Shown in pieces: positions 1 to 7,633 of a stretch of 38,178 nt of DNA (its first letter is position 1; each line of letters opens with the position of its first letter). Under the pieces are notes generated by a model. The model was not told the origin of the DNA, made no database searches, and saw only the letters and a program-made list of their open reading frames with translations. The stretch is from TC-15 sp034437275 (lineage in GTDB: Bacteria > Chloroflexota > Anaerolineae > Aggregatilineales > Aggregatilineaceae), in assembly GCA_034437275.1 (NCBI GenBank), contig DAOTUD010000039.1, forward strand, positions 1 through 38,178, written 5' to 3'. The position numbers and the translations under genes were made by a program.

Positions 1-13
1 CGTGTGTCGATGG

Positions 14-116
14 TTTACCCCTCCCTAAATCCCTCCCCGTGAACGGAGAGGGACTTTGGGTCCCGGTTTGTTTCCCCCTCTCCGCGCGCGGGGAGGGGGC
101 CAGGGGGAGGGGTAAA
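14..116 (+). repeat. MITE-like inverted-repeat element, family A, intact copy
   Basis: A 103-bp element whose ends are perfect 11-bp inverted repeats: TTTACCCCTCC at 14-24 and GGAGGGGTAAA at 106-116. Inside are the block CCCTAAATCCCT..AACGGAGAGGGAC and a central palindrome CCCCTC..GCGCGC..GAGGGG. Related copies lie at 6755-6837 and, on the other strand and split by the IS110 element, at 8289-8297 plus 9536-9602. No open frame is present, so any mobility would need a transposase elsewhere. The right end holds an unoccupied version of the IS110 target site, with its core at 108-109. Confidence 0.7.
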
Positions 117-190
117 ACTAGCATAACGCACAAACTGCAAAGGTGTTGTATCATGGTAGCAACCGTTATTTTCATAAGGAGGATTCTACT

Positions 191-442
191 ATGTTCGAAT
201 TTCTTGCCAGCCGGAACGGTCGCATTCTTCGTATCGTTGTTGGCGCCATCCTGCTGATCATTGGCCTGGCGCTCGTCTTCACGGATGCAACGGTTATCGG
301 GGCCATTATCGCGGTGATCGGTGTCTTCCCAGTCGTTGCAGGCGCTTTCGATTTGTGCCTGTTCGCCCCATTCGCCGGTAAATCCCTCAAGGGGCCGGAA
401 CTGCGGCAGGAGGAGATGGGTGCCGCTGAAATCGAAGAGTAA
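191..442 (+). CDS. YgaP-type (DUF2892) small inner-membrane protein
   Basis: An 83-residue protein with two hydrophobic segments at about residues 13-29 and 33-52, separated by a short turn, then a charged tail rich in Glu. The pattern 'NxGRILRIVVGAILL..G' and the overall size resemble the DUF2892/YgaP-like transmembrane family, whose members are small double-spanning membrane proteins of unclear role. The start at 191 is chosen over an upstream in-frame ATG at 143 because AAGGAGG at 176-182 lies 8 bases before it. A strong hairpin with a U-run follows at 469-503. The protein stands alone and its function is unknown. Confidence 0.75.
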   Translation: MFEFLASRNGRILRIVVGAILLIIGLALVFTDATVIGAIIAVIGVFPVVAGAFDLCLFAPFAGKSLKGPELRQEEMGAAEIEE

Positions 443-468
443 ACGCGCGTTGGAGCCAGTGTCGTAAG

Positions 469-503
469 AAAAACTGGGCGATCGGGGAGATCGTCCAGTT
501 TTT
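469..503 (+). terminator. Rho-independent terminator of the DUF2892 gene
   Basis: A 15-bp stem (469-483 with 489-503, one G-U pair) closes a GGGGA loop and ends in five T residues. Because the stem starts with five A residues, it could also work on the opposite strand, although no minus-strand gene ends here. Confidence 0.8.
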
Positions 504-507
504 GGGT

Positions 508-553
508 GTCCGGGCACACGTTATGAGGGAAACTCGGGGCGGTGTGCCCGGAC
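508..553. repeat. Perfect 12-bp inverted repeat with 22-base loop
   Basis: GTCCGGGCACAC at 508-519 is exactly complementary to GTGTGCCCGGAC at 542-553. It follows directly behind the terminator hairpin, has no T-run, and overlaps no gene. It may be a second hairpin at the transcript end or a protein-binding site. The rest of the gap 443-752 holds only the promoter listed at 626-655. Confidence 0.5.
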
Positions 554-625
554 AGGTCTTGGGCATTTATAGTATATCGAACATCCGTTCTGCTTGTCAA
601 GTGGCAATTTGGCCGCCCGGTGGCA

Positions 626-655
626 TTCCCACCTCAGACAAAAAAATGCTATAAT
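626..655 (+). promoter_or_regulatory. Probable sigma70 promoter for the YtxH-like gene
   Basis: A perfect -10 box TATAAT lies at 650-655, with TTCCCA at 626-631 (4 of 6 to TTGACA) 18 bases upstream. It lies about 95 bases before the start of the YtxH-like gene, in the correct orientation. Confidence 0.5.
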
Positions 656-752
656 CTAGGGCAAGTCTCACAGCGACAAGCAAGGATCGGCGGCCTCCAC
701 CACCGGCCATCGTAGGGAAGCCGCCGCCAGTTTCCGAGGAAAGGAACGAGGT

Positions 753-1043
753 ATGACCGCACCACGCATTTATTACAGTGACGAAGCCGAACGTGTCGCC
801 CGCCGCCAGCAGATAACCAACGTGCTGCTGTTCATGGCGCTGGGGATGGGCATCGGCGCGATTGTGGCGATCTTGTTCGCGCCGGACCAAGGCGACAAGA
901 CGCGCAAGGCGATCACGCACGCGATGGAGGACGGCTACAAACGCGGGCGCGAATCGACGCGCGACGCGCTCAAGCAGCTTGAGCCGGAGTTCCCCAACCT
1001 GCGCGAAAAGGTCGATGGCTTGATGGACAAGATCAAGCGGTAA
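753..1043 (+). CDS. YtxH-like small membrane protein
   Basis: A 96-residue protein with one glycine-rich transmembrane segment at about residues 23-43 (VLLFMALGMGIGAIVAILFA), directly followed by a 'P..G..TR' junction and a long charged, probably helical tail. This layout is typical of YtxH/gas-vesicle-like general stress proteins: an N-terminal membrane anchor with a cytoplasmic amphipathic helix. AAGGAACGAGG just upstream supports the start. The gene is monocistronic, with a TATAAT promoter upstream and a terminator at 1076-1117. The exact role of the family is unknown. Confidence 0.7.
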   Translation: MTAPRIYYSDEAERVARRQQITNVLLFMALGMGIGAIVAILFAPDQGDKTRKAITHAMEDGYKRGRESTRDALKQLEPEFPNLREKVDGLMDKIKR

Positions 1044-1075
1044 ACCACCCGCGCGAACGACTGCCATGCAACACG

Positions 1076-1117
1076 CAGGGCGTACCGGGCCAGTGATGGC
1101 TCGGCACGCCCTGTTTT
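1076..1117 (+). terminator. Rho-independent terminator after the YtxH-like gene
   Basis: CAGGGCGT at 1076-1083 pairs with ACGCCCTG at 1106-1113, with further pairing inside (CCGGGCCA with TGGCTCGG), and TTTT follows. It lies between the convergent YtxH-like and trpB2 genes. The T-run is only on the plus side. Confidence 0.8.
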
Positions 1118-1149
1118 GATGGTACAGCAGCACCAGCGTGCGCCCGCAG

Positions 1150-2517
1150 CTACACCATTGGCATCCGCTTGTAGGCTTCCTGGACCGCTTTCTCCGGATA
1201 CTCGTAGTCGTCCAGTTCGCCCGCGAAGTACTTGTCGTAGGACAGCATGTCGAAGTGGCCGTGCCCGCTCAGGTTGAACAGGATCACGCGCTCTTCGCCG
1301 GCCTCTTTGGCTTCCAGCGCCTCGTCGATCGCGGCCTTGATGGCGTGCGCGCTCTCCGGCGCAGGGATGATCCCCTCATTCTGCGCAAACTGCGCCGCCG
1401 CCTCGAAGATGCTGTTCTGGTGGTAGGCCTGCGCCTCGAGGATGCCCTCCTCGTGCAGCAGCGACATGATCGGGGCCATGCCGTGATAGCGCAGCCCGCC
1501 TGCGTGGATGCCGGGCGGCATGAAGTCGTGCCCGAGCGTGTTCATCTTCATCAGCGGGGTCATGCCCACCGAGTCGCCGAAGTCATACGCATACATGCCC
1601 TTGGTCATGCTGGGGCACGCCATCGGCTCTGCCGCCAGGAAGCGCGTGTTCAGGCTCTTCGCGTTCTTCTCGCGGATGAAGGGCACAATCAGCCCGGCCA
1701 TGTTGCTGCCGCCGCCCGCACAGCCGATCACCACGTCGGGGTAATCGTCGGCTTTGGCCATTTGCAGCAGCGCTTCCTCGCCGACAATCGACTGGTGCAG
1801 GATGACGTGATTCAGCACGCTGCCCAGCGAATACTTGATCGCGCCGCCGCTCTTGGCCGCCACCTCGACCGCCTCGCTAATGGCGATGCCCAGGCTGCCG
1901 GGGTTGTTGGGGTCGCGTTCGAGCATCTTGCGCCCGGCGTCGGTGAGGTCGGTGGGGCTGGCGTGGACCGTCGCCCCATAGGCCTGCATCATGCTGCGGC
2001 GGTAGGGCTTCTGCTCGTAGCTGACCCGGACCATGAAGACCTCGATCTCGACACCGAAGAACGCCCCGGCCATCGCCAGCGACGATCCCCACTGGCCCGC
2101 GCCGGTTTCGGTCGCGATCTTCTTGATGCCGGCCTCTTTGTTGTAATACACCTGGGCGACAGCGGTATTCGGCTTGTGGCTGCCGACCGGGCTAACGCCT
2201 TCATACTTGTAGTAGATACGGGCCGGGGTGTCGAGGTCTTTTTCCAGCCGGCGGGCGCGGAACAACGGGCTGGGCCGCCACTGGCGGTACACGTTGCGCA
2301 CCGGCTCAGGAATCTCGATATAGCGTTCCTGGCTCATTTCCTGCTCGATGAGCGCCATCGGGAACAGCGGGGCGAAGTCCTCCGGCGCGGCGGGCTGTTT
2401 GGTGCCCGGATGCAGCGGCGGATCGATGGGGTGCGGCAGGTCCGGCAGGATGTTGTACCACGCGCGGGGCATTTCGTTCTCGTCGAGGACGTACTTCACG
2501 TGCAGTTTGTCGACCAT
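1150..2517 (-). CDS. trpB: TrpB-like (TrpB2) tryptophan synthase beta chain
   Basis: A 455-residue PLP enzyme of the long TrpB2 type; classical TrpB is about 400 residues. Tryptophan synthase beta joins indole and L-serine. The PLP lysine is K115 in GSHKPNTA. The catalytic glutamate is probably E137 in ETGAGQWG, and the phosphate-binding loop is GCAGGGSN at about 265-272. TrpB2 proteins carry an extended N-terminus and usually occur without a partner trpA, as here. AAAGGAG precedes the ATG. A tryptophan T-box leader lies directly upstream, which ties the gene to tryptophan supply and argues against a serine or threonine deaminase role. The end faces the YtxH-like gene. Confidence 0.92.
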   Translation of the reverse strand: MVDKLHVKYVLDENEMPRAWYNILPDLPHPIDPPLHPGTKQPAAPEDFAPLFPMALIEQEMSQERYIEIPEPVRNVYRQWRPSPLFRARRLEKDLDTPARIYYKYEGVSPVGSHKPNTAVAQVYYNKEAGIKKIATETGAGQWGSSLAMAGAFFGVEIEVFMVRVSYEQKPYRRSMMQAYGATVHASPTDLTDAGRKMLERDPNNPGSLGIAISEAVEVAAKSGGAIKYSLGSVLNHVILHQSIVGEEALLQMAKADDYPDVVIGCAGGGSNMAGLIVPFIREKNAKSLNTRFLAAEPMACPSMTKGMYAYDFGDSVGMTPLMKMNTLGHDFMPPGIHAGGLRYHGMAPIMSLLHEEGILEAQAYHQNSIFEAAAQFAQNEGIIPAPESAHAIKAAIDEALEAKEAGEERVILFNLSGHGHFDMLSYDKYFAGELDDYEYPEKAVQEAYKRMPMV

Positions 2518-2596
2518 TGGTGCAGCTCCTTTAACATAAAATCAATGAGTTAAGCACATGTGTTGCACGAGGCGGAGCGCCTGGTCCCATACAACA

Positions 2597-2633
2597 CAAA
2601 ACGCCCGTCCCCGGTACAGCCAGGGACGAGCGT
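2597..2633 (-). terminator. Regulated terminator of the T-box leader
   Basis: On the minus strand an 11-bp stem (2623-2633 with 2601-2611, one G-U pair) is followed by TTTTGTGTTGT. The upstream arm contains CGTCCCT, the classic 3' arm of the T-box antiterminator, so the two structures exclude each other. Confidence 0.85.
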
Positions 2634-2908
2634 CAACAGCCCGTGGTGCCACCCTGATTAGGCTGCAACCCTGCGTCTGCGCGCCCTAAAAAACAAACAT
2701 CCGCCGGTGATGGCGGAAGCGTTCGACACGCAGCGAGAGCCAGCCTCACTCATTGCGCCCGGATAACGGCGGCGACCCCGGCGCGGCATTTCCTCCGCGC
2801 AACTCCCCGGTCCATTCCGTTCTGGCTGCCCGTCCCGCCCTCGCAGTCGGTGAGGCGGTTTCCTGTCCGGCGCTGTAGAACGTACTCCTCCGGCTCAGCG
2901 TCATTATG
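2597..2908 (-). promoter_or_regulatory. Tryptophan-specific T-box riboswitch upstream of trpB2
   Basis: On the minus strand the T-box sequence AGGGTGGCACCACGGG lies at 2655-2640, followed by CGTCCCT and a terminator. Stem I is readable. CCGG, then AGTA on the 5' side, then CGTTCT pairs with AGAACG. On the 3' side come GAA, the specifier TGG at 2814-2812, A, and CCGG. The AGTA/GAA pair is the loop-E motif seen beside T-box specifier codons, and TGG reads tryptophan. Uncharged tRNA-Trp should stabilise the antiterminator and allow trpB2 transcription. The middle of the leader (2656-2760) would hold stems II and III; I did not fold these in detail. Confidence 0.92.
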
Positions 2909-2914
2909 CTAAAA

Positions 2915-2943
2915 ATAATAAACGGCTTTGGGGCAGATGTCAA
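2915..2943 (-). promoter_or_regulatory. Consensus sigma70 promoter of the T-box/trpB2 transcript
   Basis: On the minus strand TTGACA (2943-2938) is separated by exactly 17 bases from TATTAT (2920-2915). The predicted start lies near 2908, at the 5' edge of the T-box leader. The -35 box overlaps the stop codon of the cytidine deaminase gene, so trpB2 has its own promoter nested in the end of the preceding gene. Confidence 0.85.
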
Positions 2944-3356
2944 ATACTTGCCGGCTGGCACCAGTCATGATACGGCAGCAGGTCCGCCAGCTTCACGACG
3001 TGCGCCACGCCCAGCACCACGTCGGTCTGCGCCCAGTTGGCGGGGTGAATCTGCCGCATGAACTCGCGGCAGCGCCCGCACGGTGACAGCACGCACACAT
3101 CACCGTCATCGTTTTTCCACACCGCCACAATCTTCGCGATCTGGTATTCGCCCGCCGTGATCATCGCCGCGATAGCGCTGTGTTCCGCGCAGAAGCCCAT
3201 CCCGGAGCTGGCGTCGATGCACACGCCGCGATAGACGTTCCCCTGTGCGGAGATCAGCGCGCAGCCCACATCGCCGATCAGGTAGTCGCCGACGCGCCGG
3301 GGCCGGATCACGGCCTGCGCGCGATCGATCAGTTCGGTGTTGGGCATGGTGGTCAT
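2940..3356 (-). CDS. Cytidine deaminase family protein
   Basis: A 138-residue zinc deaminase of the small cytidine deaminase/blasticidin-S deaminase family, which converts cytidine or deoxycytidine to uridine forms in pyrimidine salvage. The zinc site is visible: C56-A-E58 (CAEHSA) and C93/C96 in PCGRC. The Cys-Ala-Glu form is the one used by the small tetrameric enzymes. The start at 3356 is chosen over 3413 because AAAAGGGGATC precedes it and the upstream extension is not family-like. Substrate could be cytidine or a nucleoside analogue. The stop codon is part of the -35 box of the downstream T-box promoter. Confidence 0.85.
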   Translation of the reverse strand: MTTMPNTELIDRAQAVIRPRRVGDYLIGDVGCALISAQGNVYRGVCIDASSGMGFCAEHSAIAAMITAGEYQIAKIVAVWKNDDGDVCVLSPCGRCREFMRQIHPANWAQTDVVLGVAHVVKLADLLPYHDWCQPASI

Positions 3357-3441
3357 GGTGATCCCCTTTTTTCGCCTGCCTGACGTGTATCCCAGATTAC
3401 CACAGGCGGCCATGCCCGCCCAGCTATTGGGTTGTGAGCCT

Positions 3442-3471
3442 TTGACGTCATAACGTCTATAAGGTTAGAAT
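3442..3471 (+). promoter_or_regulatory. Promoter of the DUF4258/DUF2283 pair
   Basis: TTGACG at 3442-3447 and TAGAAT at 3466-3471 are separated by 18 bases. The spacer contains the direct repeat ACGTC-ATA-ACGTC, and AGGT..ACCT flanks the -10 box. Either could be an operator, which would suit an autoregulated toxin-antitoxin pair. The promoter assignment is reasonable; the operator is speculative. Confidence 0.55.
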
Positions 3472-3516
3472 GACCTCAACCCAAATAGGCGGAATCTGCC
3501 AGGATGATCGTACAAT

Positions 3517-3786
3517 ATGGATAAACCAATTCGCTTTACCAATCATGCACGCCAGAAATTCGTCGATCTGGCCAATCTGGGTTTTGTTGTAACGGAAGCG
3601 CAAGTGCTCGATACAGTGCGTGACCCGAGTTATGTAGACACCAGCGTTGATCCGCCTATTGCCCAGAAACCGATCAGTGACCGGCACTTGATCCGGGTGG
3701 TATTTGTAGAAGCAGAAGATGAGATACGGATTGTGACTTTTTATCCCGCGAGGAGAGAACGTTATGACCCTGACGATGCGCTATGA
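3517..3786 (+). CDS. DUF4258 domain protein, probable toxin-like partner
   Basis: An 89-residue soluble protein opening with 'FTNHARQKF' and ending with a beta-rich 'RHLIRVVFVE..IRIVTFYPA' stretch. This matches the DUF4258 pattern, a small fold related to RelE/BrnT-type toxins. It starts a two-gene unit: the downstream DUF2283 gene begins inside its last codons (23-base overlap). DUF4258-DUF2283 pairs recur in bacterial genomes and are commonly viewed as type II toxin-antitoxin-like modules, but activity is not shown for most. Catalytic residues cannot be assigned from sequence; H9 and R11 of the HAR motif are candidates. Confidence 0.75.
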   Translation: MDKPIRFTNHARQKFVDLANLGFVVTEAQVLDTVRDPSYVDTSVDPPIAQKPISDRHLIRVVFVEAEDEIRIVTFYPARRERYDPDDAL

Positions 3787-3985
3787 TCGCGAAGACGATG
3801 TATTGATGATCTGGTTTACGCGTGACCGGCAGGTTGATCATGCTGAACGGACCGGACAGGGCATTCTGCACGTCTCGGCCCAGGGCGAACCGATCCTGTT
3901 GGAGATTCTACGCGCGCGGGAATTTGTGCCAGAATTAGTGCGCACAGTGATGCTGAGCGAACCCGTCGAACCCGCACGTCATTAG
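3764..3985 (+). CDS. DUF2283 domain protein, probable antitoxin-like partner
   Basis: A 73-residue protein with the DUF2283 signature 'MRYDREDDVLMIWF', followed by a short 'GILHVSAQGEPILLEILRA' beta hairpin. The start at 3764 has AGGAGAG 7 bases upstream, while a second in-frame ATG at 3776 would give MRYDRED. The overlap with the preceding DUF4258 gene implies translational coupling. DUF2283 members often accompany DUF4258 proteins and are taken as the antitoxin, by position only. A 13-bp hairpin at 4028-4066 follows. Confidence 0.75.
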   Translation: MTLTMRYDREDDVLMIWFTRDRQVDHAERTGQGILHVSAQGEPILLEILRAREFVPELVRTVMLSEPVEPARH

Positions 3986-4027
3986 GCGTGTTCCGCCTCG
4001 ATTTCCCCAATGCACCAGGAATATCCG

Positions 4028-4066
4028 CTGCCTGCCGATCGCGCGCCCCCTCATGATCGGCAGGCA
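4028..4066. terminator. Bidirectional hairpin between convergent genes
   Basis: CTGCCTGCCGATC (4028-4040) is exactly complementary to GATCGGCAGGCAG (4055-4066, 13 bp). It lies between the convergent DUF2283 and M23 peptidase genes. It lacks a T-run on either side, so it may stabilise 3' ends or end transcription inefficiently. Confidence 0.5.
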
Positions 4067-4089
4067 GCCGTCCGGTCTGATCGGCCCCG

Positions 4090-5808
4090 TCACTCCCCGG
4101 CGGCGGGTGCGATGTCCAGCCGGTACAGGCCGTAATCGGTCGGGTCGAGGTACACGATCGTGCGCCCGTCCGGCGAGACGTCCCACTCGCCGTTGGCCAC
4201 GCAGATCGGCAGCTCCGCCGGGGCGGTCAGCGTGCGGTGCGTCCCCCCCTGGATGTCGATCACGCCCAGCGTGTGCACGTCGCCGGGAAAATCGTAGCTG
4301 AGCGTGTACAGCGAGCGATCATCGCGCCAGCGGTAGGCCCCGAAGAAATCCAGCTTGACCGGCTGCGCGCCGATCTGCGTGGGCTGCACGTAAACCCCGC
4401 TGGCCGCCGGGTCCTCCTGGAATGGCAGCCAGAAAGCGATGTGCCCGCCGCCCGGCGAAACACGAATCCCGCGCAGGAAGCGGTACGAGCCGAGCAGCTG
4501 CGGCGTCACGGCGGGGTCGTCGATGTCCAGGATGTACAGCGCGGCATCGGCGGCATACGGCACCGGCTTGACGATCAGCAGGCGGCGCGCATCCAGCCAC
4601 ATGCTCCACCCGCCGGACTGGGTGTGCACCATGCGCCGCAGCGACCCGTCCAGGTTGCTGACCCACACCTCGATGCCCGGCGGGACCTGGCCCGGCATCA
4701 TCTCGCCGTAGACCACCTCCCACAACAGGCGCGACCCGTCCGGCGACACAGTGGGGTAATTGCCGCCGGTGTACACGTCCCACGCCTCGCCACTGGACCG
4801 GCGCGTAATGCGGAACGACCCGCCGCCGATGTTGCGCACCGTCACGTCGCCGTTGGGGGAAACCAGCGTCGGCGGTGCGGCTTCCACATACTCGCGCTCG
4901 GACCCATCGACCGGCTGGCGGAAGACGCCGGTGTCCTGGCCCGGCACCATGTCGATCACATACACGTTCTCCGCATCGCCGGGCCGCCACCACCAGCCGA
5001 CGTTCCACGTGTTACGCACGACCGGCGCTTGCGTCACCTGCACCGCGTCCGGCAGCGGTGCTAACGTGCGGGCCGCCGGCGGGCTGATCGGGGCGCGGAA
5101 CTCAATCGCCGGGGGCCAGGGATTCTGGTAATTGTTGAGCGTGTCGGTGCTGAACTTGATATCGGGCTGGTCCTCGATGCGCACCCAGCGCCGGGGCGTG
5201 TCCAGGTCCTGCTGGAAGCGGTTGGTAAACGGGCCGAAGCTGGCCAGCATGTGCCAGTTCACGTCGAAGAACGGCAGCGGATCGTAGGCGGTCTGGTAGT
5301 CTTTGCTGCGGATCTCCAGGTGCAGATGCGGGCGCGACTCGCACGAGCCATCCGGGTCGCCGGACAGGCCGATCTGCTGGCCGCGCGCGACGCGGTCGCC
5401 CCGCACGAACTGCGGCGTCTCCAGCAGGTGCCCGTACAGCGACGCGTAGCCCGTGCCGGGATGGTCGAGCACCAGGTTATGCGGCCCAGCCCCAAACCCG
5501 CTGGCGTCGACATAGGCCACTACGCCATCCGCAATCGCCAGCACCGGCGTGCCGCACGCGGCCTCGAAATCCACGCCGAAATGCAAGCCCTGCCCGGTCA
5601 GGTACCACACGTTGCCATAGTTGAAGGCCGAGGTCGTGTTGCCGTAGTGCTGCTCGTAGAGCCAGCTATTCGGCCCCGGCATTCCGTCGAACGGCAGCGA
5701 AAACGGCGGCTTGTCCAGCCCGCTGTTGTCGTCACCATCCGGGGACTGGGCGAGTACCGGTGGCGCGCTGAGCGCCAGGATGATCAGCAGAAGGGTCAGT
5801 TTGCGCAT
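4090..5808 (-). CDS. Secreted M23 (LytM) metallopeptidase with C-terminal beta-propeller
   Basis: A 572-residue exported protein. A signal peptide spans residues 1-20 (cut after VLA-Q). The M23 domain covers about 70-170: zinc ligands H76 and D80 in HFGVDF and H163 in HLHLEI, with H127 (YGH) and H161 as catalytic histidines. All key residues are present, so it should be an active peptidoglycan or peptide endopeptidase. The rest (about 250-570) has repeated 'SPDG..I' blades of the TolB/WD40-like type, which may bind protein or glycan. The fusion is uncommon among M23 enzymes. The ribosome site is weak. It stands apart from other cell-wall genes. Confidence 0.85.
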   Translation of the reverse strand: MRKLTLLLIILALSAPPVLAQSPDGDDNSGLDKPPFSLPFDGMPGPNSWLYEQHYGNTTSAFNYGNVWYLTGQGLHFGVDFEAACGTPVLAIADGVVAYVDASGFGAGPHNLVLDHPGTGYASLYGHLLETPQFVRGDRVARGQQIGLSGDPDGSCESRPHLHLEIRSKDYQTAYDPLPFFDVNWHMLASFGPFTNRFQQDLDTPRRWVRIEDQPDIKFSTDTLNNYQNPWPPAIEFRAPISPPAARTLAPLPDAVQVTQAPVVRNTWNVGWWWRPGDAENVYVIDMVPGQDTGVFRQPVDGSEREYVEAAPPTLVSPNGDVTVRNIGGGSFRITRRSSGEAWDVYTGGNYPTVSPDGSRLLWEVVYGEMMPGQVPPGIEVWVSNLDGSLRRMVHTQSGGWSMWLDARRLLIVKPVPYAADAALYILDIDDPAVTPQLLGSYRFLRGIRVSPGGGHIAFWLPFQEDPAASGVYVQPTQIGAQPVKLDFFGAYRWRDDRSLYTLSYDFPGDVHTLGVIDIQGGTHRTLTAPAELPICVANGEWDVSPDGRTIVYLDPTDYGLYRLDIAPAAGE

Positions 5809-5905
5809 GATGTGTATGTCGTCCGTGTGTGTCTAGCCAACAGGAGCGCGAGCGATATATGCCAGAGCATACCCGTATCGGCCCGGTTCGGCCACTTTGG
5901 GCGGG

Positions 5906-6565
5906 TTATGCGTCGTCCCGCGCCGAGGCGGGGTCGGGGACCGGCTTGAAGGCGTCGGGGTGCGTGGCGAAATACCAGATGTACACGCCGTTGATCGCCA
6001 GGAAGAACAGCGTGCCGAAGATGTCCGCGCCCTGGCTGAACTGCCCCTCGTCGATGCCCTCGCCATCGTCCGCATCGTCGACAACGGTCGATGGACCGGT
6101 CGTCAGGGGGGCGTCGGTCTTGGTGCTGGCGTCGAGGTCCTCTGGCGCGGGGCCGAAGAAGATCTGCGCCAGCAGCAGGGCCATCACCACCACCTGCAGC
6201 GCGATGGTCGGGTAGCGCGCCCAGCGTTCCATGCGCCACAACGCCACCAGCACCACCAGCACCGCGATCATCAGCAGGCCGACCAACGCCAACACCACCA
6301 GATCGACGGGCGAAAACGTGGCGCTGGCCGCAATATTGGCAGCGAAGCTCATCGCCATCAGCAGCGTGTAGGCCCCAAACAGGATGATCCAGCCGGTGAT
6401 GAAGCCGGGCCGGTTCGCCCGGCGGCGTTCGGGGGGTGGATTGTCCTCGGGCCGGGGAAGCTGCGCCTGGCAGCGCTCGCAGGTCGTGCGCCAGGAAGGG
6501 TTAACGTGCTTGCATTTGCGACAGGTCAGACCGTGTTCGCGTGGTTCCGGACCGGTATGTTCCAT
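5906..6565 (-). CDS. Zinc-ribbon membrane protein of unknown function
   Basis: A 219-residue protein with an N-terminal zinc ribbon (CRKC..CERC, residues about 15-35), then three or four transmembrane segments: about 60-85, 90-115, 120-145 and, after an acidic Thr/Asp-rich loop, 180-200. The start at 6565 is preferred over an earlier frame start at 6697 because the extension before it is basic, unstructured and not family-like, and GGAGGTG lies upstream of 6565. Zinc-ribbon plus membrane-span proteins of this kind are common and unassigned; no reaction can be proposed. Confidence 0.7.
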   Translation of the reverse strand: MEHTGPEPREHGLTCRKCKHVNPSWRTTCERCQAQLPRPEDNPPPERRRANRPGFITGWIILFGAYTLLMAMSFAANIAASATFSPVDLVVLALVGLLMIAVLVVLVALWRMERWARYPTIALQVVVMALLLAQIFFGPAPEDLDASTKTDAPLTTGPSTVVDDADDGEGIDEGQFSQGADIFGTLFFLAINGVYIWYFATHPDAFKPVPDPASARDDA

Positions 6566-6754
6566 CAGTGCATACACCTCCACGCCAGAAGATACCACAA
6601 ACCGGCGGCGATTGCATCTGGTCCCGGGGGACAGGGTCCACGAACGAGTTGTCAGCGATAGGTGAATATGGTCGCCAAAGCTTGTTACGCCAGGCACTGG
6701 CGCGCGCGTGTGATGAACTGACGCAGGCGGTTACCAGGAGATTTTTCCCGTGCG

Positions 6755-6837
6755 TTTGACCCCTCCCTAAATCCCTCTCCGTAAACGGAGAGGGACCTGC
6801 GCCTCCCCCCTTTCTCCGCGTGCAGGGAAAGGGGTAA
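6755..6837 (+). repeat. MITE-like element, family A, diverged copy
   Basis: Shares the block CCCCTCCCTAAATCCCT..AACGGAGAGGGAC with the copy at 14-116 and ends in GGGGTAA. The inner part is shorter, and the IS110 target version of the right end is changed. The gap 6566-7016 holds this element, the 25-bp repeat at 6843-6867 and no gene I can support. Confidence 0.6.
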
Positions 6838-6842
6838 CAGCC

Positions 6843-6867
6843 GCTAGCTGCCGCTTAGCTTAATGCG
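6843..6867 (+). repeat. 25-bp dispersed repeat unit
   Basis: GCTAGCTGCC..TTAATGCG recurs in inverted orientation at 33795-33819 with two mismatches. Both copies lie beside GC-rich inverted-repeat elements, which suggests they are parts of a larger, decayed element. Confidence 0.5.
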
Positions 6868-7016
6868 TGGGGGTGAGGAGCGTTTTTTGCGCCGGCCAGA
6901 CTCGACGCGACAGGTTATTCGTGGACCCAGGGGGACAAGACAGGTATTTTCCAGGGGGATGTGGTACAGTACACGCCAGGTTACATGCGTTCAACAGTTC
7001 CGGAGAGCATGGAGAT

Positions 7017-7631
7017 ATGGAAATACTTGACATTGTGGGCTTGATTCTGGCCGTGCTGAGCGCAGTCGGCGCGGGGATCAGCGTTTCTCTGGCGTATTGC
7101 AACGCACGCGCCCAACGCCGGGCCACGACAGCAGAGCAGGCTGGCGAGTCTGCCGAACAGTGTATCGTCCCCGCCCCGGTCAAGACGTGGGTCACGCTGG
7201 GCGCGATCAGCACGCTGGTCTTCATCGGCGCGATGGCGCTGCTCATCACGCGCTACACCGAACAGGAAACCAACGTCAACATCATCTCGCACCGCCCCGG
7301 CGACGAGGTCCAGGCCGAAGAAGTGGTGCGCGGCGAGTCGGAGCACATCCCGGACGAGGCGACGATCTGGGTGCTGGTCCAGCCCCACGACGAGGACCGT
7401 TACTACCCGCAGCGCGAGGTGAACGTGATCGCGTCCGGCAGCGACTGGTCCACGCGCGCGATCTTCCCTGCCGAGGGGCAGGCGTACGACCTGCTGGCGG
7501 CACTGGCCGAGGGCGACGCCTACGCCACGCTGCAAGCGCACATCACGCGCAGCCCCGACGACCTCACCCCGCTGGAGGCGCTGCCCGGCGGCGTGACGAT
7601 CTACGACCGGATCAGCGTGGTCCGGCGCTAA
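7017..7631 (+). CDS. Membrane-anchored protein of unknown function
   Basis: A 204-residue protein with two transmembrane helices, about residues 4-27 and 53-75, and an outward or periplasm-like beta-rich C-terminal domain of about 125 residues containing 'ATIWVLVQPH..RYYPQ'. Such a domain resembles bacterial proteins where a short beta sandwich follows a membrane anchor, but I cannot name a family. The start at 7017 is chosen because the hydrophobic segment begins there and GGAGAG lies upstream; a longer frame from 6867 has no such support. The next gene begins 2 bases after its stop, so both are probably one transcript. Confidence 0.6.
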   Translation: MEILDIVGLILAVLSAVGAGISVSLAYCNARAQRRATTAEQAGESAEQCIVPAPVKTWVTLGAISTLVFIGAMALLITRYTEQETNVNIISHRPGDEVQAEEVVRGESEHIPDEATIWVLVQPHDEDRYYPQREVNVIASGSDWSTRAIFPAEGQAYDLLAALAEGDAYATLQAHITRSPDDLTPLEALPGGVTIYDRISVVRR

Positions 7632-7633
7632 CG

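Noticed and set aside
1138..2553. 471-codon plus-strand frame opposite trpB2
   Set aside because: Antisense shadow; trpB2 has full catalytic motifs and a T-box leader.
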